From an uncultured Opitutaceae bacterium (lineage in GTDB: Bacteria; Verrucomicrobiota; Verrucomicrobiia; Opitutales; Opitutaceae), in NCBI GenBank assembly GCA_937958045.1, contig CALFXL010000001.1, forward strand, positions 1 to 45,832: a stretch of DNA of 45,832 nt. The letters run 5' to 3'. The notes under the pieces were generated by a model that searched no databases, had not been told where the DNA came from, and worked only from the letters and a program-made list of their open reading frames with translations. Within the stretch, counting starts at the first letter, position 1. Every line of letters starts with the position of its first letter. Shown in pieces: positions 8,331 to 17,275 of this stretch. A program made the translations under genes and the position numbers.

Positions 8331-8507
8331 TCAGCGGCTCGCGTCAGCATCCGGGAGATGGTGCAGGTTCCCGTTCTCATCTTCAAACCATTCAGGCTTT
8401 TGTGAGAGCGAGGTGACCAACAGATAGACGCCAGTGAAGTAGAAAGCCGCAAAGACGGAAATCGCGATAACCATGAGGGGGTGGGTAACTGCGAATTGAT
8501 GTAGCAT
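8331..8507 (-). CDS. Small single-pass membrane protein, unknown function
   Basis: 58 residues from ATG at 8507 (an in-frame TTG at 8519 would add four). Residues roughly 10-32 form one hydrophobic segment (LMVIAISVFAAFYFTGVYLL). An acidic/histidine tail follows (PEWFEDENGNLHHLPDADAS), so it is a short protein with one helix and a soluble C-terminal tail. The strong terminator just downstream supports it as a real, separately transcribed gene. No function is assigned. Confidence 0.65.
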   Translation of the reverse strand: MLHQFAVTHPLMVIAISVFAAFYFTGVYLLVTSLSQKPEWFEDENGNLHHLPDADASR

Positions 8508-8683
8508 ATATGTTCCCAAAAATCTACGGCTGTTTCAGAGAAAACCTTAGCTTTTTTGAGGTTTAATTGCACTAGGGCGCACACCTCATCTGTGCAGCGA
8601 GAACTCCTCCCCGATCACCGACGTAGGTTGGACAAAATTTGATCGTGCGCCGCGCGCCGCTCATTACGTTGGCCCGCTTTCTC

Positions 8684-10321
8684 ATGTCGCCTGCCGCCGA
8701 AATCGCCCGCCGTCGCACGTTTGCGATCATCTCGCACCCCGACGCCGGTAAAACCACGCTCACCGAAAAATTCCTCCTCTACGGAAACGCCATCCATCTC
8801 GCTGGAGCCGTGAAGGATAGGAAAAATGCGCGCGCGACCGCCTCGGACTGGATGGAGCTCGAGAAGCAACGCGGCATCTCCGTCAGCTCGACTGTGCTGC
8901 AGTTCGATTACGCCGGTTGCGCGGTGAACCTCCTCGATACGCCCGGCCACAAAGATTTCTCCGAAGACACTTATCGCGTGCTCACGGCCGTCGATGCCGC
9001 GCTCATGGTGATCGACGCCGCCAAAGGCGTGGAAACGCAAACGCGCAAGCTGTTCGAAGTCTGTCGGCGTCGCGGCGTGCCCATCTTCACGTTCATGAAC
9101 AAGTGCGACCGGCCCACGCTCAATCCGATCGCATTGTTGGACGAACTCGAGAGCGTGCTCGGCCTGCAATCCAGCCCGGTCGTGTGGCCGCTCGGCAATG
9201 GCCCGTCGTTCCGCGGCGTGTTCGATCGTCGTACGCGTGAAGTGCATCTCTTCGAGCGTGTGCCGGGTGGAAAATTCCAAGCGCCCGTCAGCGTCGCCTC
9301 GCTGGAAGATCCGGTCGTTCGCGCAAAGCTCGACGACGACACATTCGCGCAAGTGCAGGAACAACTCGAGATGCTCGATGGCGCCGGACATCCTTTCGAT
9401 CTCGATGCCATCCGGTGCGGCCAGCAGACGCCGGTTTATTTCGGCTCCGCCGTGAACAACTTCGGCATTCAACTCCTGCTCGATGGCTTCCTCAAAGACT
9501 CCGTGCCGCCCGCGCCGCGCAAGTCGGTAAGCATTTCCGTTCCCGGACTCCCCCAGCCCACCACCGCGCGCGAAGTGCCGGTCGATGACCCGAAGTTTTC
9601 CGGATTCATCTTCAAAATTCAGGCGAACATGGACGCGAAACATCGCGACCGCATCGCCTTCCTCCGCGTGTGCTCGGGCAAGTTTGAGCGCGACATGGTC
9701 GTAACGCATCAGCGCACCGGCAAACAGGTGCGACTCTCCTCGTCGCATAAATTGTTCGGTCGCGATCGCGAAACCGTGGACGAAGCCTGGCCGGGCGACG
9801 TGATCGGTCTCGTCGGCCACAGCGAGTTCGGCATCGGCGATACGCTCACCACCGATCGCAGCATCGTGTACGACGAAATCCCGCGCTTCCCCTCGGAAGT
9901 TTTCGCCTACATTTCCAATCCCAACACCGGCGACGCGAAAAAATACCGCGCCGGTCTCGAGCAGCTCCTGCAGGAAGGCGTCGTGCAATCGTTCAACGCC
10001 CGCAACGCGCCTCCCGGCGCGACGCTGCTCGCCGCCGTCGGCCCGCTCCAATTCGAAGTCGTGCAGTGGCGCCTCAAGTCCGAATACAACGCCGAGTCGC
10101 GCCTCGAAACCGCGCCGTGGACCCTCCTCAAATGGATCGAGCCGCATCCGGCGCTGGCCAATCCATCGTCGTTGATCGTCGCACAGGGCGTCAGTTTCGG
10201 TACGGACAAATTCGACAACCCAATCGTCCTATTCCCCAACGATTGGACGCTGCGTTACTTCATCGAAAAAAACCCGGAGCTGAAACTCCACGATCTGCCG
10301 ATCGAGCAGGTTCGCGACTGA
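8684..10321 (+). CDS. prfC: Peptide chain release factor 3
   Basis: 545 residues. The G1 loop HPDAGKTT is at about residues 18-25. The switch II motif DTPGHKDFSEDTYR, the NKCD guanine-specificity motif and a RGISVSSTV switch I region follow, all typical of RF3. This translational GTPase recycles RF1 and RF2 after peptide release. The ATG at 8684 gives an N-terminus (MSPAAEIARRRTFAIISHPD) matching family length. An upstream in-frame TTG at 8639 adds 15 residues without similarity. Confidence 0.95.
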   Translation: MSPAAEIARRRTFAIISHPDAGKTTLTEKFLLYGNAIHLAGAVKDRKNARATASDWMELEKQRGISVSSTVLQFDYAGCAVNLLDTPGHKDFSEDTYRVLTAVDAALMVIDAAKGVETQTRKLFEVCRRRGVPIFTFMNKCDRPTLNPIALLDELESVLGLQSSPVVWPLGNGPSFRGVFDRRTREVHLFERVPGGKFQAPVSVASLEDPVVRAKLDDDTFAQVQEQLEMLDGAGHPFDLDAIRCGQQTPVYFGSAVNNFGIQLLLDGFLKDSVPPAPRKSVSISVPGLPQPTTAREVPVDDPKFSGFIFKIQANMDAKHRDRIAFLRVCSGKFERDMVVTHQRTGKQVRLSSSHKLFGRDRETVDEAWPGDVIGLVGHSEFGIGDTLTTDRSIVYDEIPRFPSEVFAYISNPNTGDAKKYRAGLEQLLQEGVVQSFNARNAPPGATLLAAVGPLQFEVVQWRLKSEYNAESRLETAPWTLLKWIEPHPALANPSSLIVAQGVSFGTDKFDNPIVLFPNDWTLRYFIEKNPELKLHDLPIEQVRD

Positions 10322-10427
10322 CCGCTGCCGCGCACATGCGGCAATTAATCGCAAAGAGCGCACGCACACTCTCAACCGCGGCGCATTGACCCATCGGCGC
10401 AGCGCACGAAGCTGCGTTTACCCCGTC

Positions 10428-12122
10428 ATGCGCTTCCCCATCGCGTTTTTCTCGCGCACCGCTCTGCGCACCGTCATCGCGTTCGTCGCGGTTTCGCTAT
10501 CGCCGCTTTCTTTGTCCGCAAAACCGTCCGCGTGGCAGGATCTCGCGGGCACGAAATTTCGCGGCGAACCTGTCGAAGTGCTCGGCCCGTTCGCGCTGTT
10601 CAAAACCAGCCTCACGTCCGGCCGTCGCGTGTTTTTGCGGGGACTCGCCCCAGAAGACATTCTGCGTTTCCACGCCGAGATCGCGAAGCGTCCCGCGCGT
10701 GCGACGCGTTGGTCCGAAGCCAAGGGCGCCGCCACCAGCGATCTCATCGGCCACGTGCTAAAGGTGGAAAATCAAACGCTCGTTCCCGCCGATCTGAGCG
10801 ACGTGCCCGAGCCCGAGTTGCTGCTCGTGATTTATGGTTCACACAATGACGGCGAATCCTGGGAAATGGTTCGCTCGTTCACGTCGGTCTTCGAGCGCGT
10901 TCAACGCGTTTATCCCGGCAAACTCGGCGCTGTGTTTTTCGGCGTGCGTCATACCGATGCCGAGCATCAGCGCATCGCGACGCTCACCAACATGCCCTGG
11001 TTCGTCGCTAGTTTTCATTACCAAAACTCGATGAGTTTTCTCAGTCGTTATCGGCCGGCTGATGGCGCGTATCTGAGGTTGTTTTCACGCGACGGCGTTC
11101 CGCTGTTCAGCACGCAGGCGTCCGATCTGCGCGCGATCCAATCCTTCGCGGACGAGCTCGCGACGTTGCTCGCGCAACTCGATCCCGCCAATCCGCGCTC
11201 GTGGCCCGATCGCCATCATTATCTCGCGCTGACGCGGCCGGTTCGTTTCGCAAAAACCAGCACTGGCCCGCTGCTCATCGGCGATCCGTTACGCGCTGAG
11301 GGACTTCGTCAGCGCGGCATCACGCGCATCGATGCACGCCTCGCGGTCGAGGCCAGCGGCGAAATTTCGTCGGTGGAACTGCTCCCGTCGTCCGACGTTC
11401 CCGACGCGATGCGCATACCTCTCGTCGAAGCGTTGCGCAAGCAGGCCGTGGTGCTTCCCGCGATCGAACACGGCACCGCGCTCGCGTCATCACTCGCATA
11501 CATGTTTGTCGTTCCTCCGGAAGATCGCGCGCTCTCGGCCGACACCTCGTGGCTCAACGGCGACGCGCGCCGCGACATCCCGCTTACCGCATGGCTCATG
11601 CTCAAACCGATCCGCGTCGAAGGAAAGTACTTTATGAACGTCGAGAAAGTCGCCGACGACGACACCGTGATGCTTCAACCCATGCGCGTGTCTTCGGGTC
11701 TGTCGGGTGCGGATCAAATCGATGCGTTTAACAGCGATTGGTTCGCCGAATCCGGCGCGGCGTCCGTGCACCCGATCGAAGGTCAAACCCAGGTGATCGA
11801 CGAGCGCACGTTCACGTGGCAACGCGTCGAAGCCCGCGACGGCTTGGTCGACTTCGGCGCTCATGACTACAGCGTCGGTTACGCGTGGACCGAATTCGAG
11901 TCGCCCAGCGCGATCGACGCGTGGCTCGGACTCGGCAGCGACGATGGCGTCAAAATCTGGCTCAACGGCCAGCTTGTCTCCGATCGTTGGATACGCCGCA
12001 TGAGCCGGCTGGACGACGATGTCGTTCCACTTCGCCTGAAAAAGGGAAAGAACCAGCTCCTCATCAAAATCCAAAACGCGACCGGCGACTGGAGTTTCAT
12101 CGCACGTTTACGCACGCGCTGA
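10428..12122 (+). CDS. Secreted protein with thioredoxin-like middle and C-terminal binding-type domain
   Basis: 564 residues from ATG at 10428. The N-terminus is a signal peptide (RTALRTVIAFVAVSLSPLSL, cleavage after SLSA-K). Residues about 30-85 resemble a small SLA1/SHD-like beta domain (TKFRGEPVEVLG, FLRGLAPEDI). The middle (LLLVIYGSHNDGESWEMVRS, then a FFGVRHTD segment) looks thioredoxin-like but has no CxxC. The C-terminal 100 residues (WLGLGSDDGVKIWLNGQLVS, then LKKGKNQLLIKIQNA) match the glycine/Trp/Asp pattern of PA14- or galactose-binding-like beta-sandwich domains common in secreted planctomycete and verrucomicrobial proteins. Function unknown; the domain calls are by eye. Confidence 0.75.
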   Translation: MRFPIAFFSRTALRTVIAFVAVSLSPLSLSAKPSAWQDLAGTKFRGEPVEVLGPFALFKTSLTSGRRVFLRGLAPEDILRFHAEIAKRPARATRWSEAKGAATSDLIGHVLKVENQTLVPADLSDVPEPELLLVIYGSHNDGESWEMVRSFTSVFERVQRVYPGKLGAVFFGVRHTDAEHQRIATLTNMPWFVASFHYQNSMSFLSRYRPADGAYLRLFSRDGVPLFSTQASDLRAIQSFADELATLLAQLDPANPRSWPDRHHYLALTRPVRFAKTSTGPLLIGDPLRAEGLRQRGITRIDARLAVEASGEISSVELLPSSDVPDAMRIPLVEALRKQAVVLPAIEHGTALASSLAYMFVVPPEDRALSADTSWLNGDARRDIPLTAWLMLKPIRVEGKYFMNVEKVADDDTVMLQPMRVSSGLSGADQIDAFNSDWFAESGAASVHPIEGQTQVIDERTFTWQRVEARDGLVDFGAHDYSVGYAWTEFESPSAIDAWLGLGSDDGVKIWLNGQLVSDRWIRRMSRLDDDVVPLRLKKGKNQLLIKIQNATGDWSFIARLRTR

Positions 12123-12265
12123 GCCGCGGACGTTTTTTGTTACTCGTTTATTCTTCGGAATTCCGCGCGACGCACTCATTGACCGCGCCTGGTGATCGGC
12201 TCGTCAGATGGCGACACGCCTCTTTCCGCTCGCCGCGCCGGACAAAAAACCCCTTCCTGCGCCGC

Positions 12266-13408
12266 ATGTTTTTCGCGCGTTTGAAACGTTTCTTCGTGAT
12301 CGCCGTCGCTCTCGCAGTGGCCGGCCCTCTTGTCGCCCAAAAAAGCACCGGTCGCAGCCGTCCCGCTACTGGTTCCGCCGGTATCTATAAGGGCTACATC
12401 GTGATCGACGCCGCGACGGGAAACGTGCTGCTCGAGGATAATCCAAACGTCGTCGCTCCGCCCGCGAGCATGACCAAGATCATGACGTTTCTCGTCGTCG
12501 ATGATGCCATCAAAGCCGGCACGCTCTCGCTCGATACGCCGGTGCGCATCACCGAAGAAGACTGGCGCATGGGCGGCACGCAGGTGCACCTCGATCCCCG
12601 CGAGACGTTTACCGTCGAAGAACTGCTCTACGCGCTCATGATTCAATCCGCCAACGACGCCGCCACCGCGCTCGCCCGCGCCGCCGCCGGAAGCCGCGAG
12701 ATTTTCGTCGAACGCATGAACGCCCGCGCCCGGGCGCTCGGCATGAACAACACGCGCTTCGTCACGCCGCACGGTTTGCCGCCCAGCTCACGCAACGAAG
12801 CCGATGGCGATCTCACCACGCCCGCCGACTTCGCCCGCCTCAGCCGTGAGGCCGTTTTGAAAACCGACATCCTGCGTTACAGCTCGGTGAAGCGTCGCAC
12901 GTTCGGCGCCGCCCAACGACTGGAACCGACCGTGATGGACAATCACAACAAGCTCCTCGGCCGCGTCGATGGCGTGGATGGACTCAAAACCGGCTACACC
13001 AGAGCCGCCGGTTATTGCCTCGCCGCGACCGCCGAGCGCAATGGTCGCCGCATCATCTCCGTCATCATGGGCAGCTTCGGCCCCAAGGGTGAAATCGACA
13101 TGGGTCGCAGTCGCGATCTGAAAACCATCGAGATCCTCGAACGCGGTTTTGCCAGTTTGCCGAGTTCGCCTATCGCCACTCCGGCAGCCGCCGCCGCGCA
13201 ATCGCCTATTCGCGCCGCCGCACCCGCCACCACCGAAGGCGCTCCCGTCCGCACCAATCTCTCCGCGCCGCGCCGTCCCGAATCGCCCGTCTCGCCGGTT
13301 TCTCCCGTTTCTCCGCCGAACCAATCGCCGCAACCCGAGGAACAACCGGAAGAACTTGATGAAGGTCCGTCCGTGAAATTCGTGCCGGTGCGCCCCGGAA
13401 AGAAGTAA
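12266..13408 (+). CDS. D-alanyl-D-alanine carboxypeptidase (PBP5/6-type, S11 family)
   Basis: 380 residues from ATG at 12266, with a signal peptide ending near AVAGPLVAQ. All three active-site motifs are present: SMTK at S68-K71, SAN at 128-130 and KTG at 241-243. The enzyme trims the terminal D-alanine from peptidoglycan pentapeptides in the periplasm. After the catalytic domain comes a roughly 85-residue Ala/Pro/Ser-rich tail with PVSPVSPVS repeats and a final basic end (VRPGKK). It has no obvious amphipathic membrane anchor as in E. coli PBP5. Longer readings of the frame to 11885 overlap the upstream gene and are rejected. Confidence 0.92.
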   Translation: MFFARLKRFFVIAVALAVAGPLVAQKSTGRSRPATGSAGIYKGYIVIDAATGNVLLEDNPNVVAPPASMTKIMTFLVVDDAIKAGTLSLDTPVRITEEDWRMGGTQVHLDPRETFTVEELLYALMIQSANDAATALARAAAGSREIFVERMNARARALGMNNTRFVTPHGLPPSSRNEADGDLTTPADFARLSREAVLKTDILRYSSVKRRTFGAAQRLEPTVMDNHNKLLGRVDGVDGLKTGYTRAAGYCLAATAERNGRRIISVIMGSFGPKGEIDMGRSRDLKTIEILERGFASLPSSPIATPAAAAAQSPIRAAAPATTEGAPVRTNLSAPRRPESPVSPVSPVSPPNQSPQPEEQPEELDEGPSVKFVPVRPGKK

Positions 13409-13469
13409 GCGTTTGCACGCGTCTTCTCATTCATACCGACGTTCAGCTCTTCGCGGTTTTTCACCCAGC

Positions 13470-13500
13470 GTGACGAGCCGCTGGACAACTTTGTTATAGT
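13470..13500 (+). promoter_or_regulatory. Candidate promoter of the zinc transporter operon, with Zur-like half-site
   Basis: TATAGT at 13495-13500 ends 7 bases before the ATG at 13508, and GTGACG at 13470-13475 could serve as a poor -35 element with a 19-base spacer. The -10 box lies inside TTGTTATAGT, which resembles one half of Zur operators (TGTTATA). Both readings are inferences from pattern and position. Confidence 0.4.
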
Positions 13501-13507
13501 CCGGCTC

Positions 13508-14410
13508 ATGCACGCATTGCGGACACTCGCATTTCTTCTCCTCGCCTCGGTGGCGTGGGCCAAACCGATCGTGGTGAGCACGACCACGATTCTCGACGAT
13601 TTCGTCCGCACGCTCGGAAGCGACGCGATCGATGCGCGCTGTCTCGTCGATCGCGGCCGCGATCCCCACAGCTACGATCCCACGCCCGCGGATCTTCGTC
13701 TGCTCGCGCGTGCCGACATGATCGTTGTCAACGGTCTCGGTTTCGAAGGTTGGCTGGCAAAGCTCATCGAAAATTCCGACTTCCGCGGCACGCTCGTAGT
13801 CGCGACCGACGGCGTCACTCCGCTGCGTTATCACGATTCGCACGCGCACGGTGATCATGATCACGACCATGAGCACCATCACCACGGCGAAGAAGATCCT
13901 CACGCGTGGCACGATCTGCGTCTCGCCGCGCGCTATGTGACCAACATCCGCGAAGCGTTGGAAAAACTCATTCCCGCCGAAGCCACCGCCATCGCCGCGC
14001 GCGCCGCCGCTTACGAAATCGAGCTCACCGCGCTCGATACGCTCGTGCGCACGCGTCTCGCGACGATTCCTGCCGAGCGACGCAAACTCGTCACCTCGCA
14101 CGAATCGCTGCGTTATTTTGGCGAAGCCTACGGGCTCAAAATCATCGCGATCTCCGGTCTCGCTCCCGAACAAGAACCCAGCGCCCGCCAACTCGCGCGC
14201 ATCGTGCGCCTCATTCGTCAGGAAAAAGTGCCGGCCATTTTTATCGAGACGACGAGCAATCCAAAAATCCCCGCGCTCATCGCCCGCGAAGCGGGTGTTT
14301 CCGTGCACGAATTGCACACCGACAGTCTCGGCGCTCCCGGTTCGCCCAACGCCACTTTTCTCGGAATGATCCGCAGCAATCTCGACACCATCGAGGCCGC
14401 GCTGAAATAA
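13508..14410 (+). CDS. znuA: Zinc ABC transporter solute-binding protein (ZnuA-like, cluster A-I)
   Basis: 300 residues with a signal peptide (RTLAFLLLASVAWA). Metal-ligand positions typical of cluster A-I proteins are present: H in RDPHSYDPTPADL, the H of HAWHD after the loop, H in LVTSHESLRYFGEAYGL, and a late D/E (HTDSLG). Between the first and second ligands is a histidine-rich loop, about residues 115-133, with HGDHDHDHEHHHHGEEDPH. Such loops are characteristic of zinc rather than manganese transporters. It binds periplasmic metal and delivers it to the permease encoded two genes downstream. Confidence 0.9.
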   Translation: MHALRTLAFLLLASVAWAKPIVVSTTTILDDFVRTLGSDAIDARCLVDRGRDPHSYDPTPADLRLLARADMIVVNGLGFEGWLAKLIENSDFRGTLVVATDGVTPLRYHDSHAHGDHDHDHEHHHHGEEDPHAWHDLRLAARYVTNIREALEKLIPAEATAIAARAAAYEIELTALDTLVRTRLATIPAERRKLVTSHESLRYFGEAYGLKIIAISGLAPEQEPSARQLARIVRLIRQEKVPAIFIETTSNPKIPALIAREAGVSVHELHTDSLGAPGSPNATFLGMIRSNLDTIEAALK

Positions 14411-14432
14411 CCTCTCTCGCTCAGCGCGCCGC

Positions 14433-15227
14433 GTGCGCGTCACCGTCGTGTCTTCCTCCACTCACAACATCCTGCGTTTCGTCGATGTCACCGTGCGCCA
14501 CGGCTCCGTCGTTGCGCTCGATCATGTGAGCGCGGCGATCGCTTGCGGCAGTCTCACCGCCGTGCTCGGCCCGAACGGCGCCGGAAAATCCACGCTGCTG
14601 CGCGCCATCCTCGGATGGCATCCGCTCGCGAGCGGCGAAATCCGCATCGGCGATCATCACACGCATCACCAATTGCCGCGCCTCGCTTATCTGCCGCAAC
14701 GTCATCTGCTCGATTGGGATTTTCCCATCACCGTGCGCGGCGTGGTGGAACAAGGACGCTACCCGTCGCTCGGTGTGTTCTCGCGCTTCTCACGTCACGA
14801 TCACGCCTGCGTCGATCGCGCGTTGGAAGAACTCGACATCGCCGATCTCGCCGCGCGCCAGATCAGCCAGCTTTCCGGCGGACAACAACAACGCGTCTTC
14901 CTCGCGCGCGCGCTCGCGCAAGGCGCCGATATTTTCCTCCTCGATGAACCATTTGCCGGACTCGACATCCACGCGACGGAAGAACTCGTGCACATTCTCC
15001 GCAGTTGGCGCGCGCAAGGCCGCACCGTGCTCGCCGTGATCCACGATCTGAGTCTCGCACGTGAACATTTCGAAAACGCCGTGCTGCTCAAAACCCGTCT
15101 CATCGCCGCCGGCGAAACCGCGTCCGTCCTCTCGCCCGCCAATCTCGATCAAGCCTACCGCGGGGGGCATTGCGTGCACGCACACGATCCGCTGCACGGC
15201 GTGCGCACCGCGCAGTTTCCCGGCTGA
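14433..15227 (+). CDS. znuC: Zinc ABC transporter ATP-binding protein (ZnuC-like)
   Basis: 264 residues with Walker A GPNGAGKST at about 46-54, a Q-loop in LPQRHLLDWDFP, the signature QLSGGQQQRVFLARAL, Walker B IFLLDEPFAGLD and the switch histidine in LAVIHDLSLA. The QRxxxDWDFP Q-loop pattern is usual for Mn/Zn-type ABC ATPases. The start is uncertain: GTG at 14433 or GTG at 14448, both 22-37 bases after znuA. The C-terminal tail contains extra histidines (GGHCVHAHDPLHG). Confidence 0.92.
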   Translation: MRVTVVSSSTHNILRFVDVTVRHGSVVALDHVSAAIACGSLTAVLGPNGAGKSTLLRAILGWHPLASGEIRIGDHHTHHQLPRLAYLPQRHLLDWDFPITVRGVVEQGRYPSLGVFSRFSRHDHACVDRALEELDIADLAARQISQLSGGQQQRVFLARALAQGADIFLLDEPFAGLDIHATEELVHILRSWRAQGRTVLAVIHDLSLAREHFENAVLLKTRLIAAGETASVLSPANLDQAYRGGHCVHAHDPLHGVRTAQFPG

Positions 15228-15246
15228 CGTTTTTCACGATCGTCGC

Positions 15247-16131
15247 ATGTCCTTCCACGAACTTTTCATTGAGCCGTTTACCTTCGGGTTCATGCAACGC
15301 GGACTCTGCTCCGCGGCATTGCTGAGCCTCAGCGGCGGTTTGCTCGGCTCGATCCTCGTGTTGCGACGGCTCGCGTTGATGGGCGACGCGCTCTCGCATT
15401 CGCTGCTGCCAGGCGTCGCCCTCGCCTTCCTGGTTTTTGGCACCAACACGCTCGCGCTTTTCCTCGGCGCGCTCATCGCCGGTTTGCTCACCGCGCTCGG
15501 CAGCGCGCTGCTGAGCCGGCTCACGCGCGTGAAAGAAGACGCCGCGTTTGGCTCGTTGTTTGTGATCTTTTTCGCGGCAGGCGTCGCCCTCGTGAGTTTG
15601 ATGCGGGCACGTATCGACCTGATGCATTTTCTCTTCGGAAACATCCTCGGCGTGAGCCCCGCCGATCTGCGTCTCTCCGCGGCTGCAAGCGCCCTCACCG
15701 TGATCGTGTTTCTCGTATTTCGCCGCGGCATCCTGCTCGAAACCTTCGACCCGATTTTTAATCGCGCGACCGGCGGACGCGGCGGCTGGATGCACCTCAG
15801 TCTGCTCGCGCTCATCGTGCTCAATCTAGTCGCCGCGCTCCAAGCGATGGGCATCGTTCTCGCGCTCGGGCTTTTCCTTCTGCCCGCCGTCACCGCGTAT
15901 CTCTGGTGCGATCATTTCGGCCGCCTGCTCATCACCTCGGTCTGCGTCGCGCTCTTTGGAACATTCGCCGGCATCCTGCTCAGCTATCACGCCGGCCTCG
16001 CGAGCGGCGCCAGCATCGTCCTTTGTCTCGGCGCAGTTTTTTTTATCTCTGCTTTGGCCAGCCCGCGCTACGGACTGCTCGCACGCATTCGGCCGCACGA
16101 AGGAAAAGGCGTCGTGCGCTCACCCGAGTAA
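15247..16131 (+). CDS. znuB: Zinc ABC transporter permease (ZnuB-like)
   Basis: 294 residues with about eight hydrophobic segments spaced through the protein. The early RLALMGDALSHSLLPGVALAF segment is the diagnostic sequence of ABC-3 family metal permeases. It forms the membrane channel of the transporter with ZnuA and ZnuC. The ATG at 15247 lies 19 bases after znuC, which supports a three-gene operon. The frame is open further left only as a shadow of znuC. Confidence 0.92.
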   Translation: MSFHELFIEPFTFGFMQRGLCSAALLSLSGGLLGSILVLRRLALMGDALSHSLLPGVALAFLVFGTNTLALFLGALIAGLLTALGSALLSRLTRVKEDAAFGSLFVIFFAAGVALVSLMRARIDLMHFLFGNILGVSPADLRLSAAASALTVIVFLVFRRGILLETFDPIFNRATGGRGGWMHLSLLALIVLNLVAALQAMGIVLALGLFLLPAVTAYLWCDHFGRLLITSVCVALFGTFAGILLSYHAGLASGASIVLCLGAVFFISALASPRYGLLARIRPHEGKGVVRSPE

Positions 16132-16205
16132 GCGCCGCGCAGCACATCCTTTTCCCTTTGCGTTCGGCCCTCGCTCTTTAGCGTGTGGAGGTTTCCTTTA
16201 GCCAC

Positions 16206-17177
16206 ATGTCCGTATCCGCCGCTCCCGATCTCGCCGCCGTCAAAACCTACCTGCTCGGCTTGCAGGACGCCATCTGCCGCGATCTCGCCGCGGAGGACGG
16301 AGCCGCCAACTTTGTAACCGATAATTGGATACGCCCCGAAGGCGGTGGCGGTCGCACGCGCATCCTTTCCGAAGGCGCGGTGTTCGAAAAAGCCGGCGTC
16401 GCCTTCTCGCACGTTTCGGGCGACAAACTTCCCCCTTCCGCCACTGCGCATCGTCCCGAACTCGCGGGCAAAAAATGGGAGGCACTCGGCGTTTCGCTCG
16501 TCGTTCACCCGCGCAATCCGCACGTCCCCACCAGTCACGCCAACGTCCGATTTTTCTACGCACACCCGGGCAACAGCGGCGTCACCCGCGACTCCAAAAT
16601 CCAAAATCGAGAAGCCCAAATCGATAACCCTGTGTGGTGGTTCGGCGGCGGGTTCGATCTCACGCCGTACTACGGATACGAAGACGACGCCGTGCATTGG
16701 CATCGCGTGGCGCGCGACGCCGTGACGCCGTTCGGCGAGACGCTTTATCCCCGCTTCAAGAAATGGTGCGACGACTACTTCTACATCAAGCATCGCGGCG
16801 AACCGCGCGGCATCGGCGGTCTGTTTTTCGACGACTTCCACGAGCTTGGTTTTGACCAAAGCTTCGCGCTGATGCGCAGCGTTGGCGATGCGTACATCCC
16901 CGCCTATCGCCCGGTCGTCGCGCGTCGCAAAAACACTCCCTACGGCGATCGCGAGCGCCAGTGGCAGTTGTATCGACGCGGTCGATACGTGGAGTTCAAC
17001 CTCGTGTGGGATCGCGGCACGCATTTCGGCCTGCAAAGCGGCGGCCGCACGGAATCCATCCTCATGAGTCTCCCGCCGCTCGTGCGCTGGGACTACAACT
17101 ATCAGCCCGAGCCCGGAACCCCCGAGGCGCGTTTGCACGAAGTCTTCCTCAAACCCCGCGACTGGGCCCAAGGCTGA
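16206..17177 (+). CDS. hemF: Aerobic coproporphyrinogen III oxidase
   Basis: 323 residues. It contains VTDNWIRPEGGGGRTRIL-like and HPRNPHVPTSHANVRFF motifs, NPVWWFGGGFDLTPYYGYED, and YVEFNLVWDRGTHFGLQSGG, all diagnostic of HemF. It oxidatively decarboxylates coproporphyrinogen III to protoporphyrinogen IX using oxygen. Residues about 121-140 (PGNSGVTRDSKIQNREAQID) form an insertion that is absent from the usual HemF between the FF-strand and PVWWFGGG. Its DNA carries an AAAATCCAAAATC repeat also found upstream of dnaX. Start: ATG at 16206 with a GGAGG about 15 bases upstream; an in-frame GTG at 16185 is an alternative. Confidence 0.95.
   Translation: MSVSAAPDLAAVKTYLLGLQDAICRDLAAEDGAANFVTDNWIRPEGGGGRTRILSEGAVFEKAGVAFSHVSGDKLPPSATAHRPELAGKKWEALGVSLVVHPRNPHVPTSHANVRFFYAHPGNSGVTRDSKIQNREAQIDNPVWWFGGGFDLTPYYGYEDDAVHWHRVARDAVTPFGETLYPRFKKWCDDYFYIKHRGEPRGIGGLFFDDFHELGFDQSFALMRSVGDAYIPAYRPVVARRKNTPYGDRERQWQLYRRGRYVEFNLVWDRGTHFGLQSGGRTESILMSLPPLVRWDYNYQPEPGTPEARLHEVFLKPRDWAQG
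16596..16608 (+). repeat. AAAATCCAAAATC repeat unit inside hemF
   Basis: The 13-mer AAAATCCAAAATC at 16596-16608 is identical to 45760-45772, in the AT-rich gap before dnaX. Both sit in A-rich context unlike the GC-rich surroundings. Here the unit lies within the extra HemF loop and reads as SKIQNREAQ without breaking the frame. Confidence 0.6.
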
Positions 17178-17275
17178 CCGGCTCTATCTGCGCTGCGAGT
17201 CGCGCTGAGTCACTTGAGCGTTGAGCGTTCGGGAATCCGCGTAGAAGCTCGTCGTTTAACTCTGCACGACCCGCC

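Noticed and set aside
8615..10147. 510-residue open frame on the minus strand opposite prfC
   Set aside because: It mirrors the prfC codons, is rich in Arg/Glu/His/Gly without any motif, and prfC is unmistakable.
13270..13330. Short repeats (TCGCCGGTTTCTCCCG-like) as a DNA repeat element
   Set aside because: They encode the PVSPVSPVS tail of the carboxypeptidase and are in frame.
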